Source: Pseudomonadota bacterium
GTDB lineage: Bacteria; Pseudomonadota; Gammaproteobacteria; Acidiferrobacterales; Acidiferrobacteraceae
Reading direction: 5' to 3'
Length of the DNA: 64,000 nucleotides
Assembly: GCA_021841585.1 (NCBI GenBank)
Contig: JAKBUS010000005.1
Coordinates: 1 to 64,000 of the forward strand
Made by a program: the position numbers and the translations under genes. Positions 42,385-52,535 of the stretch are shown one piece after another (position 1 is the stretch's first letter; each line of letters starts with the position of its first letter). The notes beneath the pieces are model-generated. The model ran no database searches and had not been told where the DNA came from. It was given only the letters and a program-made list of their open reading frames with translations.

Positions 42385-44604
42385 GTGATTAGACCCCAAT
42401 CCCATAGAAGTCGTTGGCGTGCGTGCACCGCCCGTCTAACCTTAGGCGCGCTGTTTGCGGGCCTTTCTGGTTGCGCATCTCTGTCCGGCTTTGGTGCCGG
42501 CTCAGGTGGTGTATTTGGACATCAATCCGCTCGGTTATCGGTAGCGGATCGTGCCGCCCGTGTTGTTACGGTGAGTCATAAAAACACGGACCGGCATCCC
42601 CCTGGGTCCAGTGGGGGCGTTGCCGCACGCAAAATGGATAAGACCATGGCTGCCCGCCGGGCCATCACCGGTCAGAAGTATACCAACCTCTGGGACCGCA
42701 TCCGCGCGGGTTTCCGGTTGCCACCCATGCGGGGTCCGCTAGTCACCCAGTACGAGGAGTGGTTTGAACACAATCCCCGATATGTAGAAGGCATGTTAGA
42801 GCGGGCGAATTTATATTTGTATCAAATTGTGCAAGCCGTACAGAAGCGGCATATGCCCATGGAGATAGCTCTTTTGCCGGCTATTGAAAGCGGCTATTCA
42901 CCCAATGCCTATTCTTCTGCGGGGGCCATAGGGTTATGGCAAATCGAGCCCTCAACCGGAGGGTTGTGGGGCCTTAAGGATAATTGGTGGTACAGCGGGG
43001 CGCGCGATGTTGTTGCCTCTACCAATGCCGCACTCGATTACCTGCAGGCCCTGCACAATCAGTTCCACAGCTGGAACCTTGCCCTGGCCGCCTATAATTG
43101 TGGAGCCGGCATGGTGCAGTGGGCGATCGATAATAACAAGGCCAAAGGTCTCGGCACTCATTATCGGGAACTGCGCCTACCGCTCCAAACCGAACATTAC
43201 GTCCCGAAGCTGATGGCCTTCGTGAATATCGTGCGCGATCCCGCGAAGTTTGGTTTACGGCTTCGCGATATCCCAAATAGCCCCTACTTCGTCCGTGTGA
43301 ATACGGGCGGCCAAATCAGTTTAAGCGTGGTTGCGCGTCTTGCTGATATGTCACTCAATCAATTGGCCGCCATAAACCCGGGACTTAAGCATTGGGCAAC
43401 TGCGCCCAATGGACCCTATACCGTTCTTGTTCCTGTGGCCACAAAAGCGGCTTTATTGGAAGGCTTGAGTCAGCTACCTCCGCAGGATCGGATGCAGTGG
43501 GCGCGTCATATTGTGATACCAGGCAACACCATTAGCGGTATCGCGCAAGAATATGGGGTTAGCGTCCACGCAATCATGACAACAAACCATCTCCACGGTA
43601 GCTTTCTCCGTGTTGGGCAGCGACTCCTTATTCCTGTCGCGGGCCGTAGACTCGTAGTTCCAGCACAGGGGGGGGTGTACACCGTGGCCCCGGGCGACAC
43701 CTTAAGTGGCATCGCCCAACAGTATGGGGTGCCCATCACGACGCTGATGGCGGTGAATAATTTGAGGGGCCCGTACCTGCAGGTAGGGGAGGTGCTGCGT
43801 ATTCCTTCAGGGGGTGAGGGTTCCCCCGCTCAACCGCCTACCCCAACGCCGGCCGCCGCTCCTGTTCCGGTTGCCGCTCCCGTTTTGGCCGTCAACACCA
43901 TGACGGCGGCTAGCACCGTCACCGTCACGGTGGCCCCGGGCGACACCTTAAGTGGCATCGCCCAACAGTATGGGGTGCCCATCACGACGCTGATGGCGGT
44001 GAATAATTTGAGGGGCCCGTACCTGGAGGCGGGGGAGGTGCTGCGTATCCCGGTCTCCAGCGACGCTTGTACGGTGGCCCCGGGCGACACCTTAAGTGGC
44101 ATCGCCCAACAGTATGGGGTGCCCATCACGACGCTGATGGCGGTGAATAATTTGAGGGGCCCGTACCTGCAGGTAGGGGAGGTGCTGCGTATTCCTTCAG
44201 GGGGTGAGGGTTCCCCCGCTCAACCGCCTACCCCAACGCCGGCCGCCGCTCCTGTTCCGGTTGCCGCTCCCGTTTTGGCCGTCAACACCATGACGGCGGC
44301 TAGCACCGTCACCGTCACGGTGGCCCCGGGCGACACCTTAAGTGGCATCGCCCAACAGTATGGGGTGCCCATCACGACGCTGATGGCGGTGAATAATTTG
44401 AGGGGCCCGTACCTGGAGGCGGGGGAGGTGCTGCGTATCCCGGTCTCCAGCGACGCTTGTACGGTGGCCCCGGGCGACACCTTAAGTGGCATCGCCCAAC
44501 AGTATGGGGTGCCCATCACGACGCTGATGGCGGTGAATAATTTGAGGGGCCCGTACCTGCAGGTAGGGGAGGTGCTGCGTATTCCGGTTGCTAGCAATGC
44601 ATGA
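42385..44604 (+). CDS. MltD-like lytic transglycosylase lipoprotein with six LysM modules
   Basis: Lipobox GALFAGLSGC; SLT core ALLPAIESGYSPNAYSSAGAIGLWQIEPSTGGLWGL; repeated VAPGDTLSGIAQQYGVPITTLMAVNNLRGPYL. Confidence 0.93.
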   Translation: MIRPQSHRSRWRACTARLTLGALFAGLSGCASLSGFGAGSGGVFGHQSARLSVADRAARVVTVSHKNTDRHPPGSSGGVAARKMDKTMAARRAITGQKYTNLWDRIRAGFRLPPMRGPLVTQYEEWFEHNPRYVEGMLERANLYLYQIVQAVQKRHMPMEIALLPAIESGYSPNAYSSAGAIGLWQIEPSTGGLWGLKDNWWYSGARDVVASTNAALDYLQALHNQFHSWNLALAAYNCGAGMVQWAIDNNKAKGLGTHYRELRLPLQTEHYVPKLMAFVNIVRDPAKFGLRLRDIPNSPYFVRVNTGGQISLSVVARLADMSLNQLAAINPGLKHWATAPNGPYTVLVPVATKAALLEGLSQLPPQDRMQWARHIVIPGNTISGIAQEYGVSVHAIMTTNHLHGSFLRVGQRLLIPVAGRRLVVPAQGGVYTVAPGDTLSGIAQQYGVPITTLMAVNNLRGPYLQVGEVLRIPSGGEGSPAQPPTPTPAAAPVPVAAPVLAVNTMTAASTVTVTVAPGDTLSGIAQQYGVPITTLMAVNNLRGPYLEAGEVLRIPVSSDACTVAPGDTLSGIAQQYGVPITTLMAVNNLRGPYLQVGEVLRIPSGGEGSPAQPPTPTPAAAPVPVAAPVLAVNTMTAASTVTVTVAPGDTLSGIAQQYGVPITTLMAVNNLRGPYLEAGEVLRIPVSSDACTVAPGDTLSGIAQQYGVPITTLMAVNNLRGPYLQVGEVLRIPVASNA
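43684..44585 (+). repeat. 390-bp tandem repeat, about 2.3 copies, encoding LysM pairs
   Basis: Copies at 43684-44073 and 44074-44463 look identical by eye; partial copy 44464-44585. A 96-bp LysM core recurs five times (starts 43684, 43930, 44074, 44320, 44464). Confidence 0.93.
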
Positions 44605-45386
44605 GTTTTGTCGGCCGTTCGGGATTATTTTGGCGACACCCTCAATCCGCTAAAGCGGGTAAGCTTTTTGCCAAGTGACAGGGTCCGTGGGTATGCTCCA
44701 AGGGGCTTGCACACACATCCTGCGGCGTTTGATTCCTTGCCTTGGGACAGACGGCCCCGTCCGAATCACCCCCAGACGGCGGCCGATGTCTGGGCGCCCA
44801 CTCCGCCGGAGACATTCCAGGTGGAGGCGTGATGTGTTGGGGAAGCGGCACCTCTTGCCCGAATGCCCGCCGCTGCATATTTAGCGCGCCTGCGCGATCC
44901 CTGTGATCTTCAAATTTGCAGGGCGGGCATCGCCCGTTGTGCCCTGTGGTGACACCCGAGGCGTTGCCCTGCCCAGGATATTATCGGGGTTGCCGACGCA
45001 TGGCGCCTCGATGGCCGGCGCCTTACCGAAGTCGATGGCCTGCCGAGTCCCCTTGTCGTGTGGGCCCCGGGGCGCCGGCGAGCGATTTCCCCTCGGGCCC
45101 GTTGTGACCACGGGTCGGCTTGCGTCAGCGCGCCGCCCCTGTGCCGATGCCGGCCGGGCCGCGCGGGATCGGTTAGGCGTCGCCAGCGCACAAGGATTGC
45201 CAGCAGGTCGCGAGGCATGTTCTAATAGATAGGATCAGCTGAAGGGCCTGAGCGATGCCCATCGCTGGTGGCGATGGCCACCAGGGACGCAGTTGAATCG
45301 ATGCGAAGGCGTAGTCGATAAGCGGGCAGCCCGGTGCGAACGGATACCGGGATCGCGAATCGATCATGTCGGCACCATGTACGTTG

Positions 45387-45463
45387 GGAGTGGTAGTTCA
45401 GTTGGTTAGAATACCGGCCTGTCACGCCGGGGGTCGCGGGTTCGAGTCCCGTCCACTCCGCCA
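45387..45463 (+). tRNA. tRNA-Asp(GTC)
   Basis: GGAGTGGTAGTTCAGTTGGTTAGAATACCGGCCTGTCACGCCGGGGGTCGCGGGTTCGAGTCCCGTCCACTCCGCCA. Confidence 0.96.
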
Positions 45464-45952
45464 ATTTCATTAATCGACAGCCGCCTCGGCCGATCGCGCA
45501 GGCGGCCCCCCCCCCCGCAAGACCGGAAAGCCCCGTTGAGCGTCCTTAACCGTCCGCAGGGCCGCGACCAATGAGCGCGTCACCCACGCCAATGCCGGAT
45601 GGCGAGCGTCCGGGCATTGCGGTCGCAACATCATCTCCGCCTCAGGCGCAAACCCCATTCGCTCCCATGGCGGTCACACCGAAAGAGCGCTTCGGTTGCC
45701 CGTAGAGACCTGCATCAGTACAATCGCCGGAACCCGTCGGCGCCCCGTCAAGCGATCCGCACGGATCGCGGGGGGTGCGCCGGGTAAGGCGATGGGCCCG
45801 CGAGCGGGCTATCCCGGGCCGCTTGCGCCCCGATCCGATGGATCGCGCGAGGCGGCCACACAAGAGGCACTCATGGATGGGCCGACCACGGTTGCCTTCC
45901 GTGGCGCCGCCGCCCTGAAGGGGACCTTTAATATGAGGCCTGTCTTAATTCT

Positions 45953-47869
45953 ATGTTGAATGCGCTTCGAGAAAAGACCCAGGGATTGATGGGGGCTGCG
46001 CTGCTCGTGATCCTGGTGGTGCCGTTCGTGTTGTGGGGGGTCAGTTCCTATTTCGGGGGCCCGTCGAAGGTCTATGTGGCCCGCGGACATGGTCTGCGCA
46101 TCACCCAGGAAGAGTTTGGCCGCGCGCTGGCACAGCAGCGCGTCGCCCTGGAGCATGCCTTCGGCAAGAATCTCAACCCGGCGCTGCTTTCGAGTGGCAA
46201 ATTCAAGAGGGCCGTGCTCCGTGGTCTCATCAATAAGACCCTGCTGATCCATTCGGCAGTGAAGGCTGGCTATGTCGTCAACCGCGACGAGCTCGCCTAC
46301 GAGATCCGCCACATCCCGGCGTTTCGCGTCAAGGGCCATTTCAGTCCAACGCGCTATCGCGAACTGCTCGCCGCCCAGGGGCTCACGGTGCCCGGTTTCG
46401 AGCGCCGCGTGCGCGATCTCACGCTCCTAAACCAGATCAAGGCCGGCCTACTGGCGAGCGCCTTCGTGCCGCAGCAGGTGATAGCGCACGCCGCGCGTCT
46501 TTTCGGGCAGAAGCGGGCGTTTTCCTATGTGGTGTTGTCGCCGCGGCAGTTCATGCCGACGGGGCCCATCCCCGGCACGCTCGTCAAGCAATACTATGCC
46601 AAGCACCAGCAGGCCTTCCGCCTGCCGCAACAGGTCCGCATCGCCTATGTCGTCTTGTCGCCGCATGCCGTCATGCGGGCCATGAAGGATCGGAAGGTGA
46701 GCATGGCGGCCTTGCAGAGGGCCTACCAGGCGCATATCGCGCAGTTCACGCGTCCCGAACAGAGACTCGTGCGCCACATCATGATTGCCTTGCCGCCGCA
46801 TCCGACGGCCCAGGCCATAGCCTCGGCCAAGGCGCGGCTTTCGGCGCTGCGCGCGCAGATTCAGCACGGCGCGTCGTTCGCGGCGCTCGCGCGACGCTAT
46901 TCCCAGGACCCGGCATCGGCCGCCGACGGCGGCAGCCTCGGCTTTGTGACCAAGGCGGACCTGTCAAAGCCCGTGGGGCAGGCGGCGTTTGCGCTGCCGC
47001 TCCACAAGGTGAGCGCGCCCGTGGTCGGTCACTCCGGGGTGCATCTCCTGGAGGTGAGCGCCATCCGTCCGGCGAGCGTCGTACCGTTCGCAAAGGTGCG
47101 CGCGACGCTTACGCGCATGGTGCTAAAGAAGCGCGCCCGCCGGCGCATGTATCACCTGTCCGAGCGGCTGCGTAACGCCGCCTACGAGCATCCCCGAGGC
47201 CTCGCCAAAGTGGCGCGCGAGCTTAATATCAAGGTGCGTGAGAGTGGTTGGTTCACGCGCGCGGGAGGGGTGGGCGTGGGCGCCTTGCCGCAGGTGGTGA
47301 AGGCGGTGTTCGCGCCCAAGGTCCTCGCTGGCCGCCGCAACACCCATGCCATCGCGGTCGGGGCGGATGCCCTGGTGGTTGCGCATGTGGTGGCGCGCAA
47401 GCCCGCGCGCTTTAAGCCCTTGGCCGTGGCGCGGCCGGCCGTGGTGCGCGCCATTCGCGCCGCCGATGCCCGCCGCCGCGTGAGGGCCAAGGAGGCCCTG
47501 CTTGTGAAGGAGCTGCGCAAGGGGGCGTCGCTCAAGACATTGGCCCTGCAGATGCATCTCACGCTCGAGAGACCGGCGGCCGCGGAGGCCGTGACACCCG
47601 GTCTTGCGCCAGCGCTTCTGAAGGCGGTGTTTGCCACGCCGGTATCGGCCGCCGCACATCCGGCACCGGGGAGCGCGCATCTCGGCCATGGTCGGCGCGC
47701 GGTGTTTGTGGTCCAGAAGGTGCTTCCAGGGGCCGTGCACCCGGGCAGCGCACGCTACATCAAGCTCGAGCGCTCACTGATCAGCGATAGCGGGGTGGAG
47801 TCTTATCTCGCCTATATGAACAGTCTGCGCGCGCGCGCCCATATCCATATCAACGCGTCGGCGCTGTAA
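45953..47869 (+). CDS. ppiD: SurA N-terminal / parvulin peptidyl-prolyl isomerase
   Basis: MLNALREKTQGLMGAALLVILVVPFVLWGVSSYFGG...VRHIMIALPPH...ARRYSQDPASAADGGSLGFV. Confidence 0.92.
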   Translation: MLNALREKTQGLMGAALLVILVVPFVLWGVSSYFGGPSKVYVARGHGLRITQEEFGRALAQQRVALEHAFGKNLNPALLSSGKFKRAVLRGLINKTLLIHSAVKAGYVVNRDELAYEIRHIPAFRVKGHFSPTRYRELLAAQGLTVPGFERRVRDLTLLNQIKAGLLASAFVPQQVIAHAARLFGQKRAFSYVVLSPRQFMPTGPIPGTLVKQYYAKHQQAFRLPQQVRIAYVVLSPHAVMRAMKDRKVSMAALQRAYQAHIAQFTRPEQRLVRHIMIALPPHPTAQAIASAKARLSALRAQIQHGASFAALARRYSQDPASAADGGSLGFVTKADLSKPVGQAAFALPLHKVSAPVVGHSGVHLLEVSAIRPASVVPFAKVRATLTRMVLKKRARRRMYHLSERLRNAAYEHPRGLAKVARELNIKVRESGWFTRAGGVGVGALPQVVKAVFAPKVLAGRRNTHAIAVGADALVVAHVVARKPARFKPLAVARPAVVRAIRAADARRRVRAKEALLVKELRKGASLKTLALQMHLTLERPAAAEAVTPGLAPALLKAVFATPVSAAAHPAPGSAHLGHGRRAVFVVQKVLPGAVHPGSARYIKLERSLISDSGVESYLAYMNSLRARAHIHINASAL

Positions 47870-47885
47870 CGCCATCGGGGGCGTG

Positions 47886-47905
47886 GCACGGCCGCATGGC
47901 CGTGC
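47886..47905. terminator. Perfect 8-bp hairpin between convergent ppiD and fabI
   Basis: GCACGGCC-GCAT-GGCCGTGC; no clear U-tract. Confidence 0.4.
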
Positions 47906-47925
47906 TACGGGACGGGCCTTGAGTC

Positions 47926-48717
47926 TTAGCCCTCCCCCTCGCCCATGCCGATCATGTGGTAGCCGGAGTCCACATAGATGATCTCGCCCGTGATGCCGGA
48001 GGCGAGGTCCGAGGACAAGAAGGCGGCCGCTTGGCCGACCTCCTCTATGGTCACGCCGCGACGCAAGGGGGCGTTGCGCTCGTAGTAGTCGAGCATCTTC
48101 CGAAAATCACTGATGCCAGCCGCCGCCAGGGTCTTTATCGGGCCGGCCGATATCCCGTTGACGCGCACCCCGTGCGGCCCGAGGCTCTGGGCCATATAAC
48201 GGACATTGGCCTCGAGACTTGCCTTGGCGAGCCCCATGACATTGTAGTGCGGCACGACGCGCATGGCGCCGAGATAAGACAGCGTAAGGAGCGAGCCCTT
48301 GCGCGGGATGAGGGCCTCGCGCGCACCCTTGGCGAGCGCCGCGAAACTATAGGAGCTGATGTTGTGGGCCTCGAGGAAGCCCTCGCGGGTCACGGCATCC
48401 AGGTAATCGCCTTCGAGCTGTTCGCGCGGCGCGTAGGCCACGGAATGGATGACGGAGTCGAACCCCTCGGGCCAGGCTTTGCGCAGCTCCTTGAACACGG
48501 CGTCGATGTCTTCATCGCGACCGACGTCGCAGGGCAACACGATGCGGCTTTCGGTGAGCGCCGCTAACCCCTCGACACGGCCCTGCACCTTATCGTTTTG
48601 ATAGGTGTAGGCGATCTCGGCACCCTGCGCGTGCATGGCCTGGGCGATCCCCCAGGCGATCGACCGCTCATTTAGTGCGCCAACGACGAGGGCACGTTTA
48701 CCCGCCAAGAATCCCAT
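47926..48717 (-). CDS. fabI: Enoyl-[acyl-carrier-protein] reductase (NADH)
   Basis: [42 protein letters not shown]. Confidence 0.96.
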   Translation of the reverse strand: MGFLAGKRALVVGALNERSIAWGIAQAMHAQGAEIAYTYQNDKVQGRVEGLAALTESRIVLPCDVGRDEDIDAVFKELRKAWPEGFDSVIHSVAYAPREQLEGDYLDAVTREGFLEAHNISSYSFAALAKGAREALIPRKGSLLTLSYLGAMRVVPHYNVMGLAKASLEANVRYMAQSLGPHGVRVNGISAGPIKTLAAAGISDFRKMLDYYERNAPLRRGVTIEEVGQAAAFLSSDLASGITGEIIYVDSGYHMIGMGEGEG

Positions 48718-48970
48718 GAAGTGATCTCCATTGCATTTGAATCGAGTCCCCGGCCGAAAGGCGGAGGGCTTTATGAGGTTTCGATCCGCGTCACCCGCGC
48801 GCGGCGGGCATAAACGGCGGCCAGATCATTCCCGATAGGGCCTAGGCCTTGTGCCATCGGCGACGTTCTGTGCGAACCGCAGTCTAGCGCCATTTCGTGC
48901 GCGACTAAAGCTGCGCAATGGGTCCCGCCGCCCCCCGGCGGTCAGGGGGCCGCCAAAGAGGGAGCGGGAT

Positions 48971-50467
48971 TTACTCGGTGACGCGCGTTTTGGCTATCGC
49001 CGACGGGACCATGGCCGGTGACGCCCAGATCAGGATGCGTTGTCCGAGGCGCAGGACGTCATGCGCATTCAGCACGTTCCAGCGCTCGAGCTGCGTCACG
49101 TAGACGCGATAGCGCTCTGCGATACTCCACAAGGTATCGCCTGGCCGCACGCGGTGGATGATCTTGACGCGCCGCGTAGCGGTACGCGCCAGGGCCACTT
49201 CCGTGCGCGCCGCGTGATGGCGGGACACCACGAGACGCCGCCCGGCCATGGGGATCAGAATGCTTTGCCCGACATGGAGGAGGTTGCCGTAGAGATGGTT
49301 GGTGGAACGGATCGAGGCTATGCTCACGCCATATTCGCGGGCGATCCCATAGAGCGTATCTCCCGGCACCACGCGGTGACGCGCCCACTGCATGCGGTCC
49401 TGGGGCGGCAGCTGGCTCAGGCCCTCGATGAGCGCGGCCTTGGTGGCCACCGGCACGAGGATGGTGTGCGGGCCGTTGGGCGCGGTCGCCCATTGCGTGA
49501 AGCCGGGGTTTATGGCGTAGAGCTGCTTGAGCGACATATTGGCGAGCCGCGCGATCACGCTGAGATCGACCTGCGAGCCGGTATTGACGCGCACGAAATA
49601 GGGACTGTTGGGGATGGCGCGCAGCGTCAGGCCGTATTTCGCGGGATCCCGCACGATATTCACGAACGCCATGAGCTTAGGCACATAGTGCTCGGTCTGC
49701 AGCGGCAGTCTGAGATCGCGGTAATGAGTGCCGAGCCCGAGGGCCTGGTTGTGGGCGATAGCGGCCTCGACCGTGCCTTGGCCGGCGTTGTAGGCGGCCA
49801 AGGCGAGATTCCAGCTATGAAATTGGTTGTGAAGTGATTGGAGGAAGTCGAGGGCGGCGTTGGTGGAGGCGATGATGTCGCGCTCGCCGTTGTACCACCA
49901 GTTGTTCTTGAGGCCCCAGAGCCGCCCGGTGGACGGCTCGAACTGCCAGAGGCCAATGGCCGCGGATCGCGAATAGGCGTCGGGCGAATAGCCGCTCTCG
50001 ATGGCCGGCAGCAAGGCGATCTCCATCGGCATATTGCGCTTGCTGACGTCCTCCACGATCTGGTAGAGGTATAAATTGGCGCGCTGCAGCATGTTTTCCA
50101 CATACTGGGGGTTGTTCGCGAACCACTGTTCGTAGCGCGCAACCCGCGGCCCTTCCATGTGCGGCAGCCGAAATCCGGCGCGAATGCGGCTCCAAAGGTT
50201 TGAATATTTTATGTCGCTCGCGTCAACCGCGTGGCCGGTCCGGGTGTGATCGATCGCCGGCACTGGGCACTCGCCAACCTTGACTACCGCCGGCGCCCGT
50301 GCCGCCGCCTTGTGCGAAAGCTTGGTCTTGATGGCGTTCGGGTTGGGAGGCGATGTGGCTCCCGGCGAGCCAGGTCGCGACATAGGTGTCATGGCGCAAC
50401 CTGCGAGACCGGTAAGCAGGACGCCGAGGCCCGCGTAGCGAAGGGTTTTAGTGGGAGCGGTTGCCAT
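48971..50467 (-). CDS. mltD: Membrane-bound lytic murein transglycosylase D with two LysM modules
   Basis: Lipobox VLLTGLAGC; SLT core; HRVVPGDTLYGIAREYGV and HRVRPGDTLWSIAERYRV; next to gloB. Confidence 0.94.
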   Translation of the reverse strand: MATAPTKTLRYAGLGVLLTGLAGCAMTPMSRPGSPGATSPPNPNAIKTKLSHKAAARAPAVVKVGECPVPAIDHTRTGHAVDASDIKYSNLWSRIRAGFRLPHMEGPRVARYEQWFANNPQYVENMLQRANLYLYQIVEDVSKRNMPMEIALLPAIESGYSPDAYSRSAAIGLWQFEPSTGRLWGLKNNWWYNGERDIIASTNAALDFLQSLHNQFHSWNLALAAYNAGQGTVEAAIAHNQALGLGTHYRDLRLPLQTEHYVPKLMAFVNIVRDPAKYGLTLRAIPNSPYFVRVNTGSQVDLSVIARLANMSLKQLYAINPGFTQWATAPNGPHTILVPVATKAALIEGLSQLPPQDRMQWARHRVVPGDTLYGIAREYGVSIASIRSTNHLYGNLLHVGQSILIPMAGRRLVVSRHHAARTEVALARTATRRVKIIHRVRPGDTLWSIAERYRVYVTQLERWNVLNAHDVLRLGQRILIWASPAMVPSAIAKTRVTE

Positions 50468-50529
50468 TTAATAACGCCGTGATCATAAGGCCGAACTATA
50501 GGTTCTGGCAGCCTCTGCGTCAACGATAC

Positions 50530-51303
50530 TTATCCTTTAAAACCATCCTTCCAGCGCCGTAGTGTAGCGAATACGGCCGCGTCCGTATCGGACTTTAGGG
50601 GCTCGGTCGCGCCGGCGGCTCGGCGGATGGCGGGTTGGGAGGTGCGCAGGAAGGGGTTGATACTCCGTTCGTCGGAGATTGTGCTAGGGATCGTCGGCTG
50701 GTTCGCGGCGCGCAGACGACGCGCGCGGCGTTCGAAGGCGAGGATAGTGTCGTTGTCGGGCTCCACGGCGCGCGCGAATGCAAGATTGGCGAGCGTGTAT
50801 TCGTGGCCACAGTAGACGCGCGTGTCCGCAGGCAGGGCCGCGAGGCGCGCAAGCGAGGCATGCATCTGAAAGGCCGTGCCCTCGAAGAGCCGCCCGCAGC
50901 CCGCGACAAACAGTGTGTCTCCGGAAAACAGGCGGCCGGCCCCGACGTAGGCCACATGTCCGCGCGTGTGCCCAGGCACCGCCAGCACGCGGTAATGGCC
51001 GCCCGCCTCGGAGCCGACGATGTCGCCATCGGCGACCGGATGGGTGACCGCGGGGATGGATTCGGCGGCCGGTCCGTATACGGGGATGGTATAGTGTCGC
51101 GCCAGCGCCGCGGCCCCGCCCACGTGGTCGCCATGGTGGTGGGTGCACAGCACATACGCAGGCGACAGCCCGCGCGCCGTGAGCGCCGCTATGACGGGAT
51201 CGGCGTCCCCGGGATCCACGATCGCGACAAGGCCGGGTTCCGGTCCGGGGGCAAGCCAGATATAGTTATCACGAAAGGCGTGGACTGCTATGACCTCGTC
51301 CAT
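50530..51303 (-). CDS. gloB: Hydroxyacylglutathione hydrolase (glyoxalase II)
   Basis: MDEVIAVHAFRDNYIWL...CTHHHGDHVGG. Confidence 0.96.
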   Translation of the reverse strand: MDEVIAVHAFRDNYIWLAPGPEPGLVAIVDPGDADPVIAALTARGLSPAYVLCTHHHGDHVGGAAALARHYTIPVYGPAAESIPAVTHPVADGDIVGSEAGGHYRVLAVPGHTRGHVAYVGAGRLFSGDTLFVAGCGRLFEGTAFQMHASLARLAALPADTRVYCGHEYTLANLAFARAVEPDNDTILAFERRARRLRAANQPTIPSTISDERSINPFLRTSQPAIRRAAGATEPLKSDTDAAVFATLRRWKDGFKG

Positions 51304-51325
51304 GCCCGCAGTGTGAGGGCAAGCC

Positions 51326-52078
51326 ATGAGGGAGTCAACGGACGAAGGCGCGGAGGCGCGCATCGAGCGCCTGCGGGCGTGGTTCGAGGGGCCGCTTGGC
51401 GAATCCCTGCAGGCCATCGAGGGGCACAGGCTACGCGAGATCCTGCCGGCCTTGCCAGGGACTTTCGCGATTCAATGCGGGTGGCTCGGGCGCCGCGACC
51501 TGCTGGAGTCGAGCCCCACGGCCGTCCATCTGCTGGTCGATCCGGAGCCCGCGGCGCATGGGCGGCAATGGGTGGCGGGGCGCGCCGAGGCGCTGCCCTT
51601 TGACAGCAAGTCGGTGCAGGTGGTGGTGTTGCCGCACTCCCTGGACCTATCGGAGGCGCCGCATCAGTTGTTGCGCGAGGCCCATAGGGTGCTCGTGCCG
51701 GAGGGCCATATCGTGATCCTCGGTTTCAATGCCGCAAGCCTCTGGAGGATCCCTTGTCTTTTGCGGCGGCGCGCGCATCGCGCCCCCTGGTGCGGGGATT
51801 GGATAGGTGTGCGCCGGCTGCGCGATTGGTTATCCTTGCTGGATTGTGAGCTGACACACGGGGCCATGCTGTATTACCGGCCGCCGCTCGAACGCCAGGG
51901 CTGGATGGATCGGCTGTTCTTCCTCGAGCGCATGGGGGATCGCTGGTGGCCGCTTGGGGGCGCTGTATATGTGCTCGTGGCCAAAAAGCGGGTGGCGGGG
52001 ATCACGCCCATCCGGCCGGCCCTGCGCCGCGCGCGCATGCGCCGAATGTCGCAACCCGCGGGGGCCCGTTATGGCTAA
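51326..52078 (+). CDS. SAM-dependent methyltransferase
   Basis: [51 protein letters not shown]; divergent from gloB, upstream of rnhA. Confidence 0.85.
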   Translation: MRESTDEGAEARIERLRAWFEGPLGESLQAIEGHRLREILPALPGTFAIQCGWLGRRDLLESSPTAVHLLVDPEPAAHGRQWVAGRAEALPFDSKSVQVVVLPHSLDLSEAPHQLLREAHRVLVPEGHIVILGFNAASLWRIPCLLRRRAHRAPWCGDWIGVRRLRDWLSLLDCELTHGAMLYYRPPLERQGWMDRLFFLERMGDRWWPLGGAVYVLVAKKRVAGITPIRPALRRARMRRMSQPAGARYG

Positions 52079-52535
52079 TAAGGTGGTGATCCATACCGAT
52101 GGGGCATGCCGCGGCAATCCCGGACCCGGGGGTTGGGGCGCCATTCTCGAGGCCGGTGGGCGCGAGCGGACTTTGAGTGGCGCGGAGGCGGCGACCACCA
52201 ACAATCGCATGGAGTTGCAGGCGGCGATTGCGGCATTGCAGGCCTTGAATCGCGCCTGCGATGTCGAGCTCGTGACCGACTCGCAGTATGTGCGCCGGGG
52301 CATTACCGAGTGGCTTGCGCAATGGAAGCGGCGCGGGTGGTTGACGGCTGGGCGGCGTCCGGTGGCAAATGCCGATCTATGGCGCGAGCTGGATGCCGCA
52401 GCCAGCCGCCATACCGTGCATTGGCGGTGGGTCAAGGGTCATTCCGGCCACCCGGGGAACGAGCGCGCGGACCGTCTCGCCAACGACGCCATCGACCGTC
52501 TGCTCGCGGGTGGCGTCAAGGAGAGGAAGGCATGA
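52071..52535 (+). CDS. rnhA: Ribonuclease HI
   Basis: [30 protein letters not shown]...[11 protein letters not shown]...[14 protein letters not shown]. Confidence 0.97.
   Translation: MANKVVIHTDGACRGNPGPGGWGAILEAGGRERTLSGAEAATTNNRMELQAAIAALQALNRACDVELVTDSQYVRRGITEWLAQWKRRGWLTAGRRPVANADLWRELDAAASRHTVHWRWVKGHSGHPGNERADRLANDAIDRLLAGGVKERKA

Noticed and set aside
43684-44585. Direct repeats considered as a CRISPR array
   Set aside because: Repeats are in-frame LysM-coding units of 390/96 bp, not short repeats with unique spacers.
44608-45386. Small ORFs between the second MltD-like gene and tRNA-Asp, considered as a TnpB or other transposase remnant
   Set aside because: No recognisable motif in any frame; probably non-coding or too decayed to name.
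45470-45950. Short ORFs between tRNA-Asp and ppiD
   Set aside because: No family resemblance or ribosome sites; treated as intergenic.
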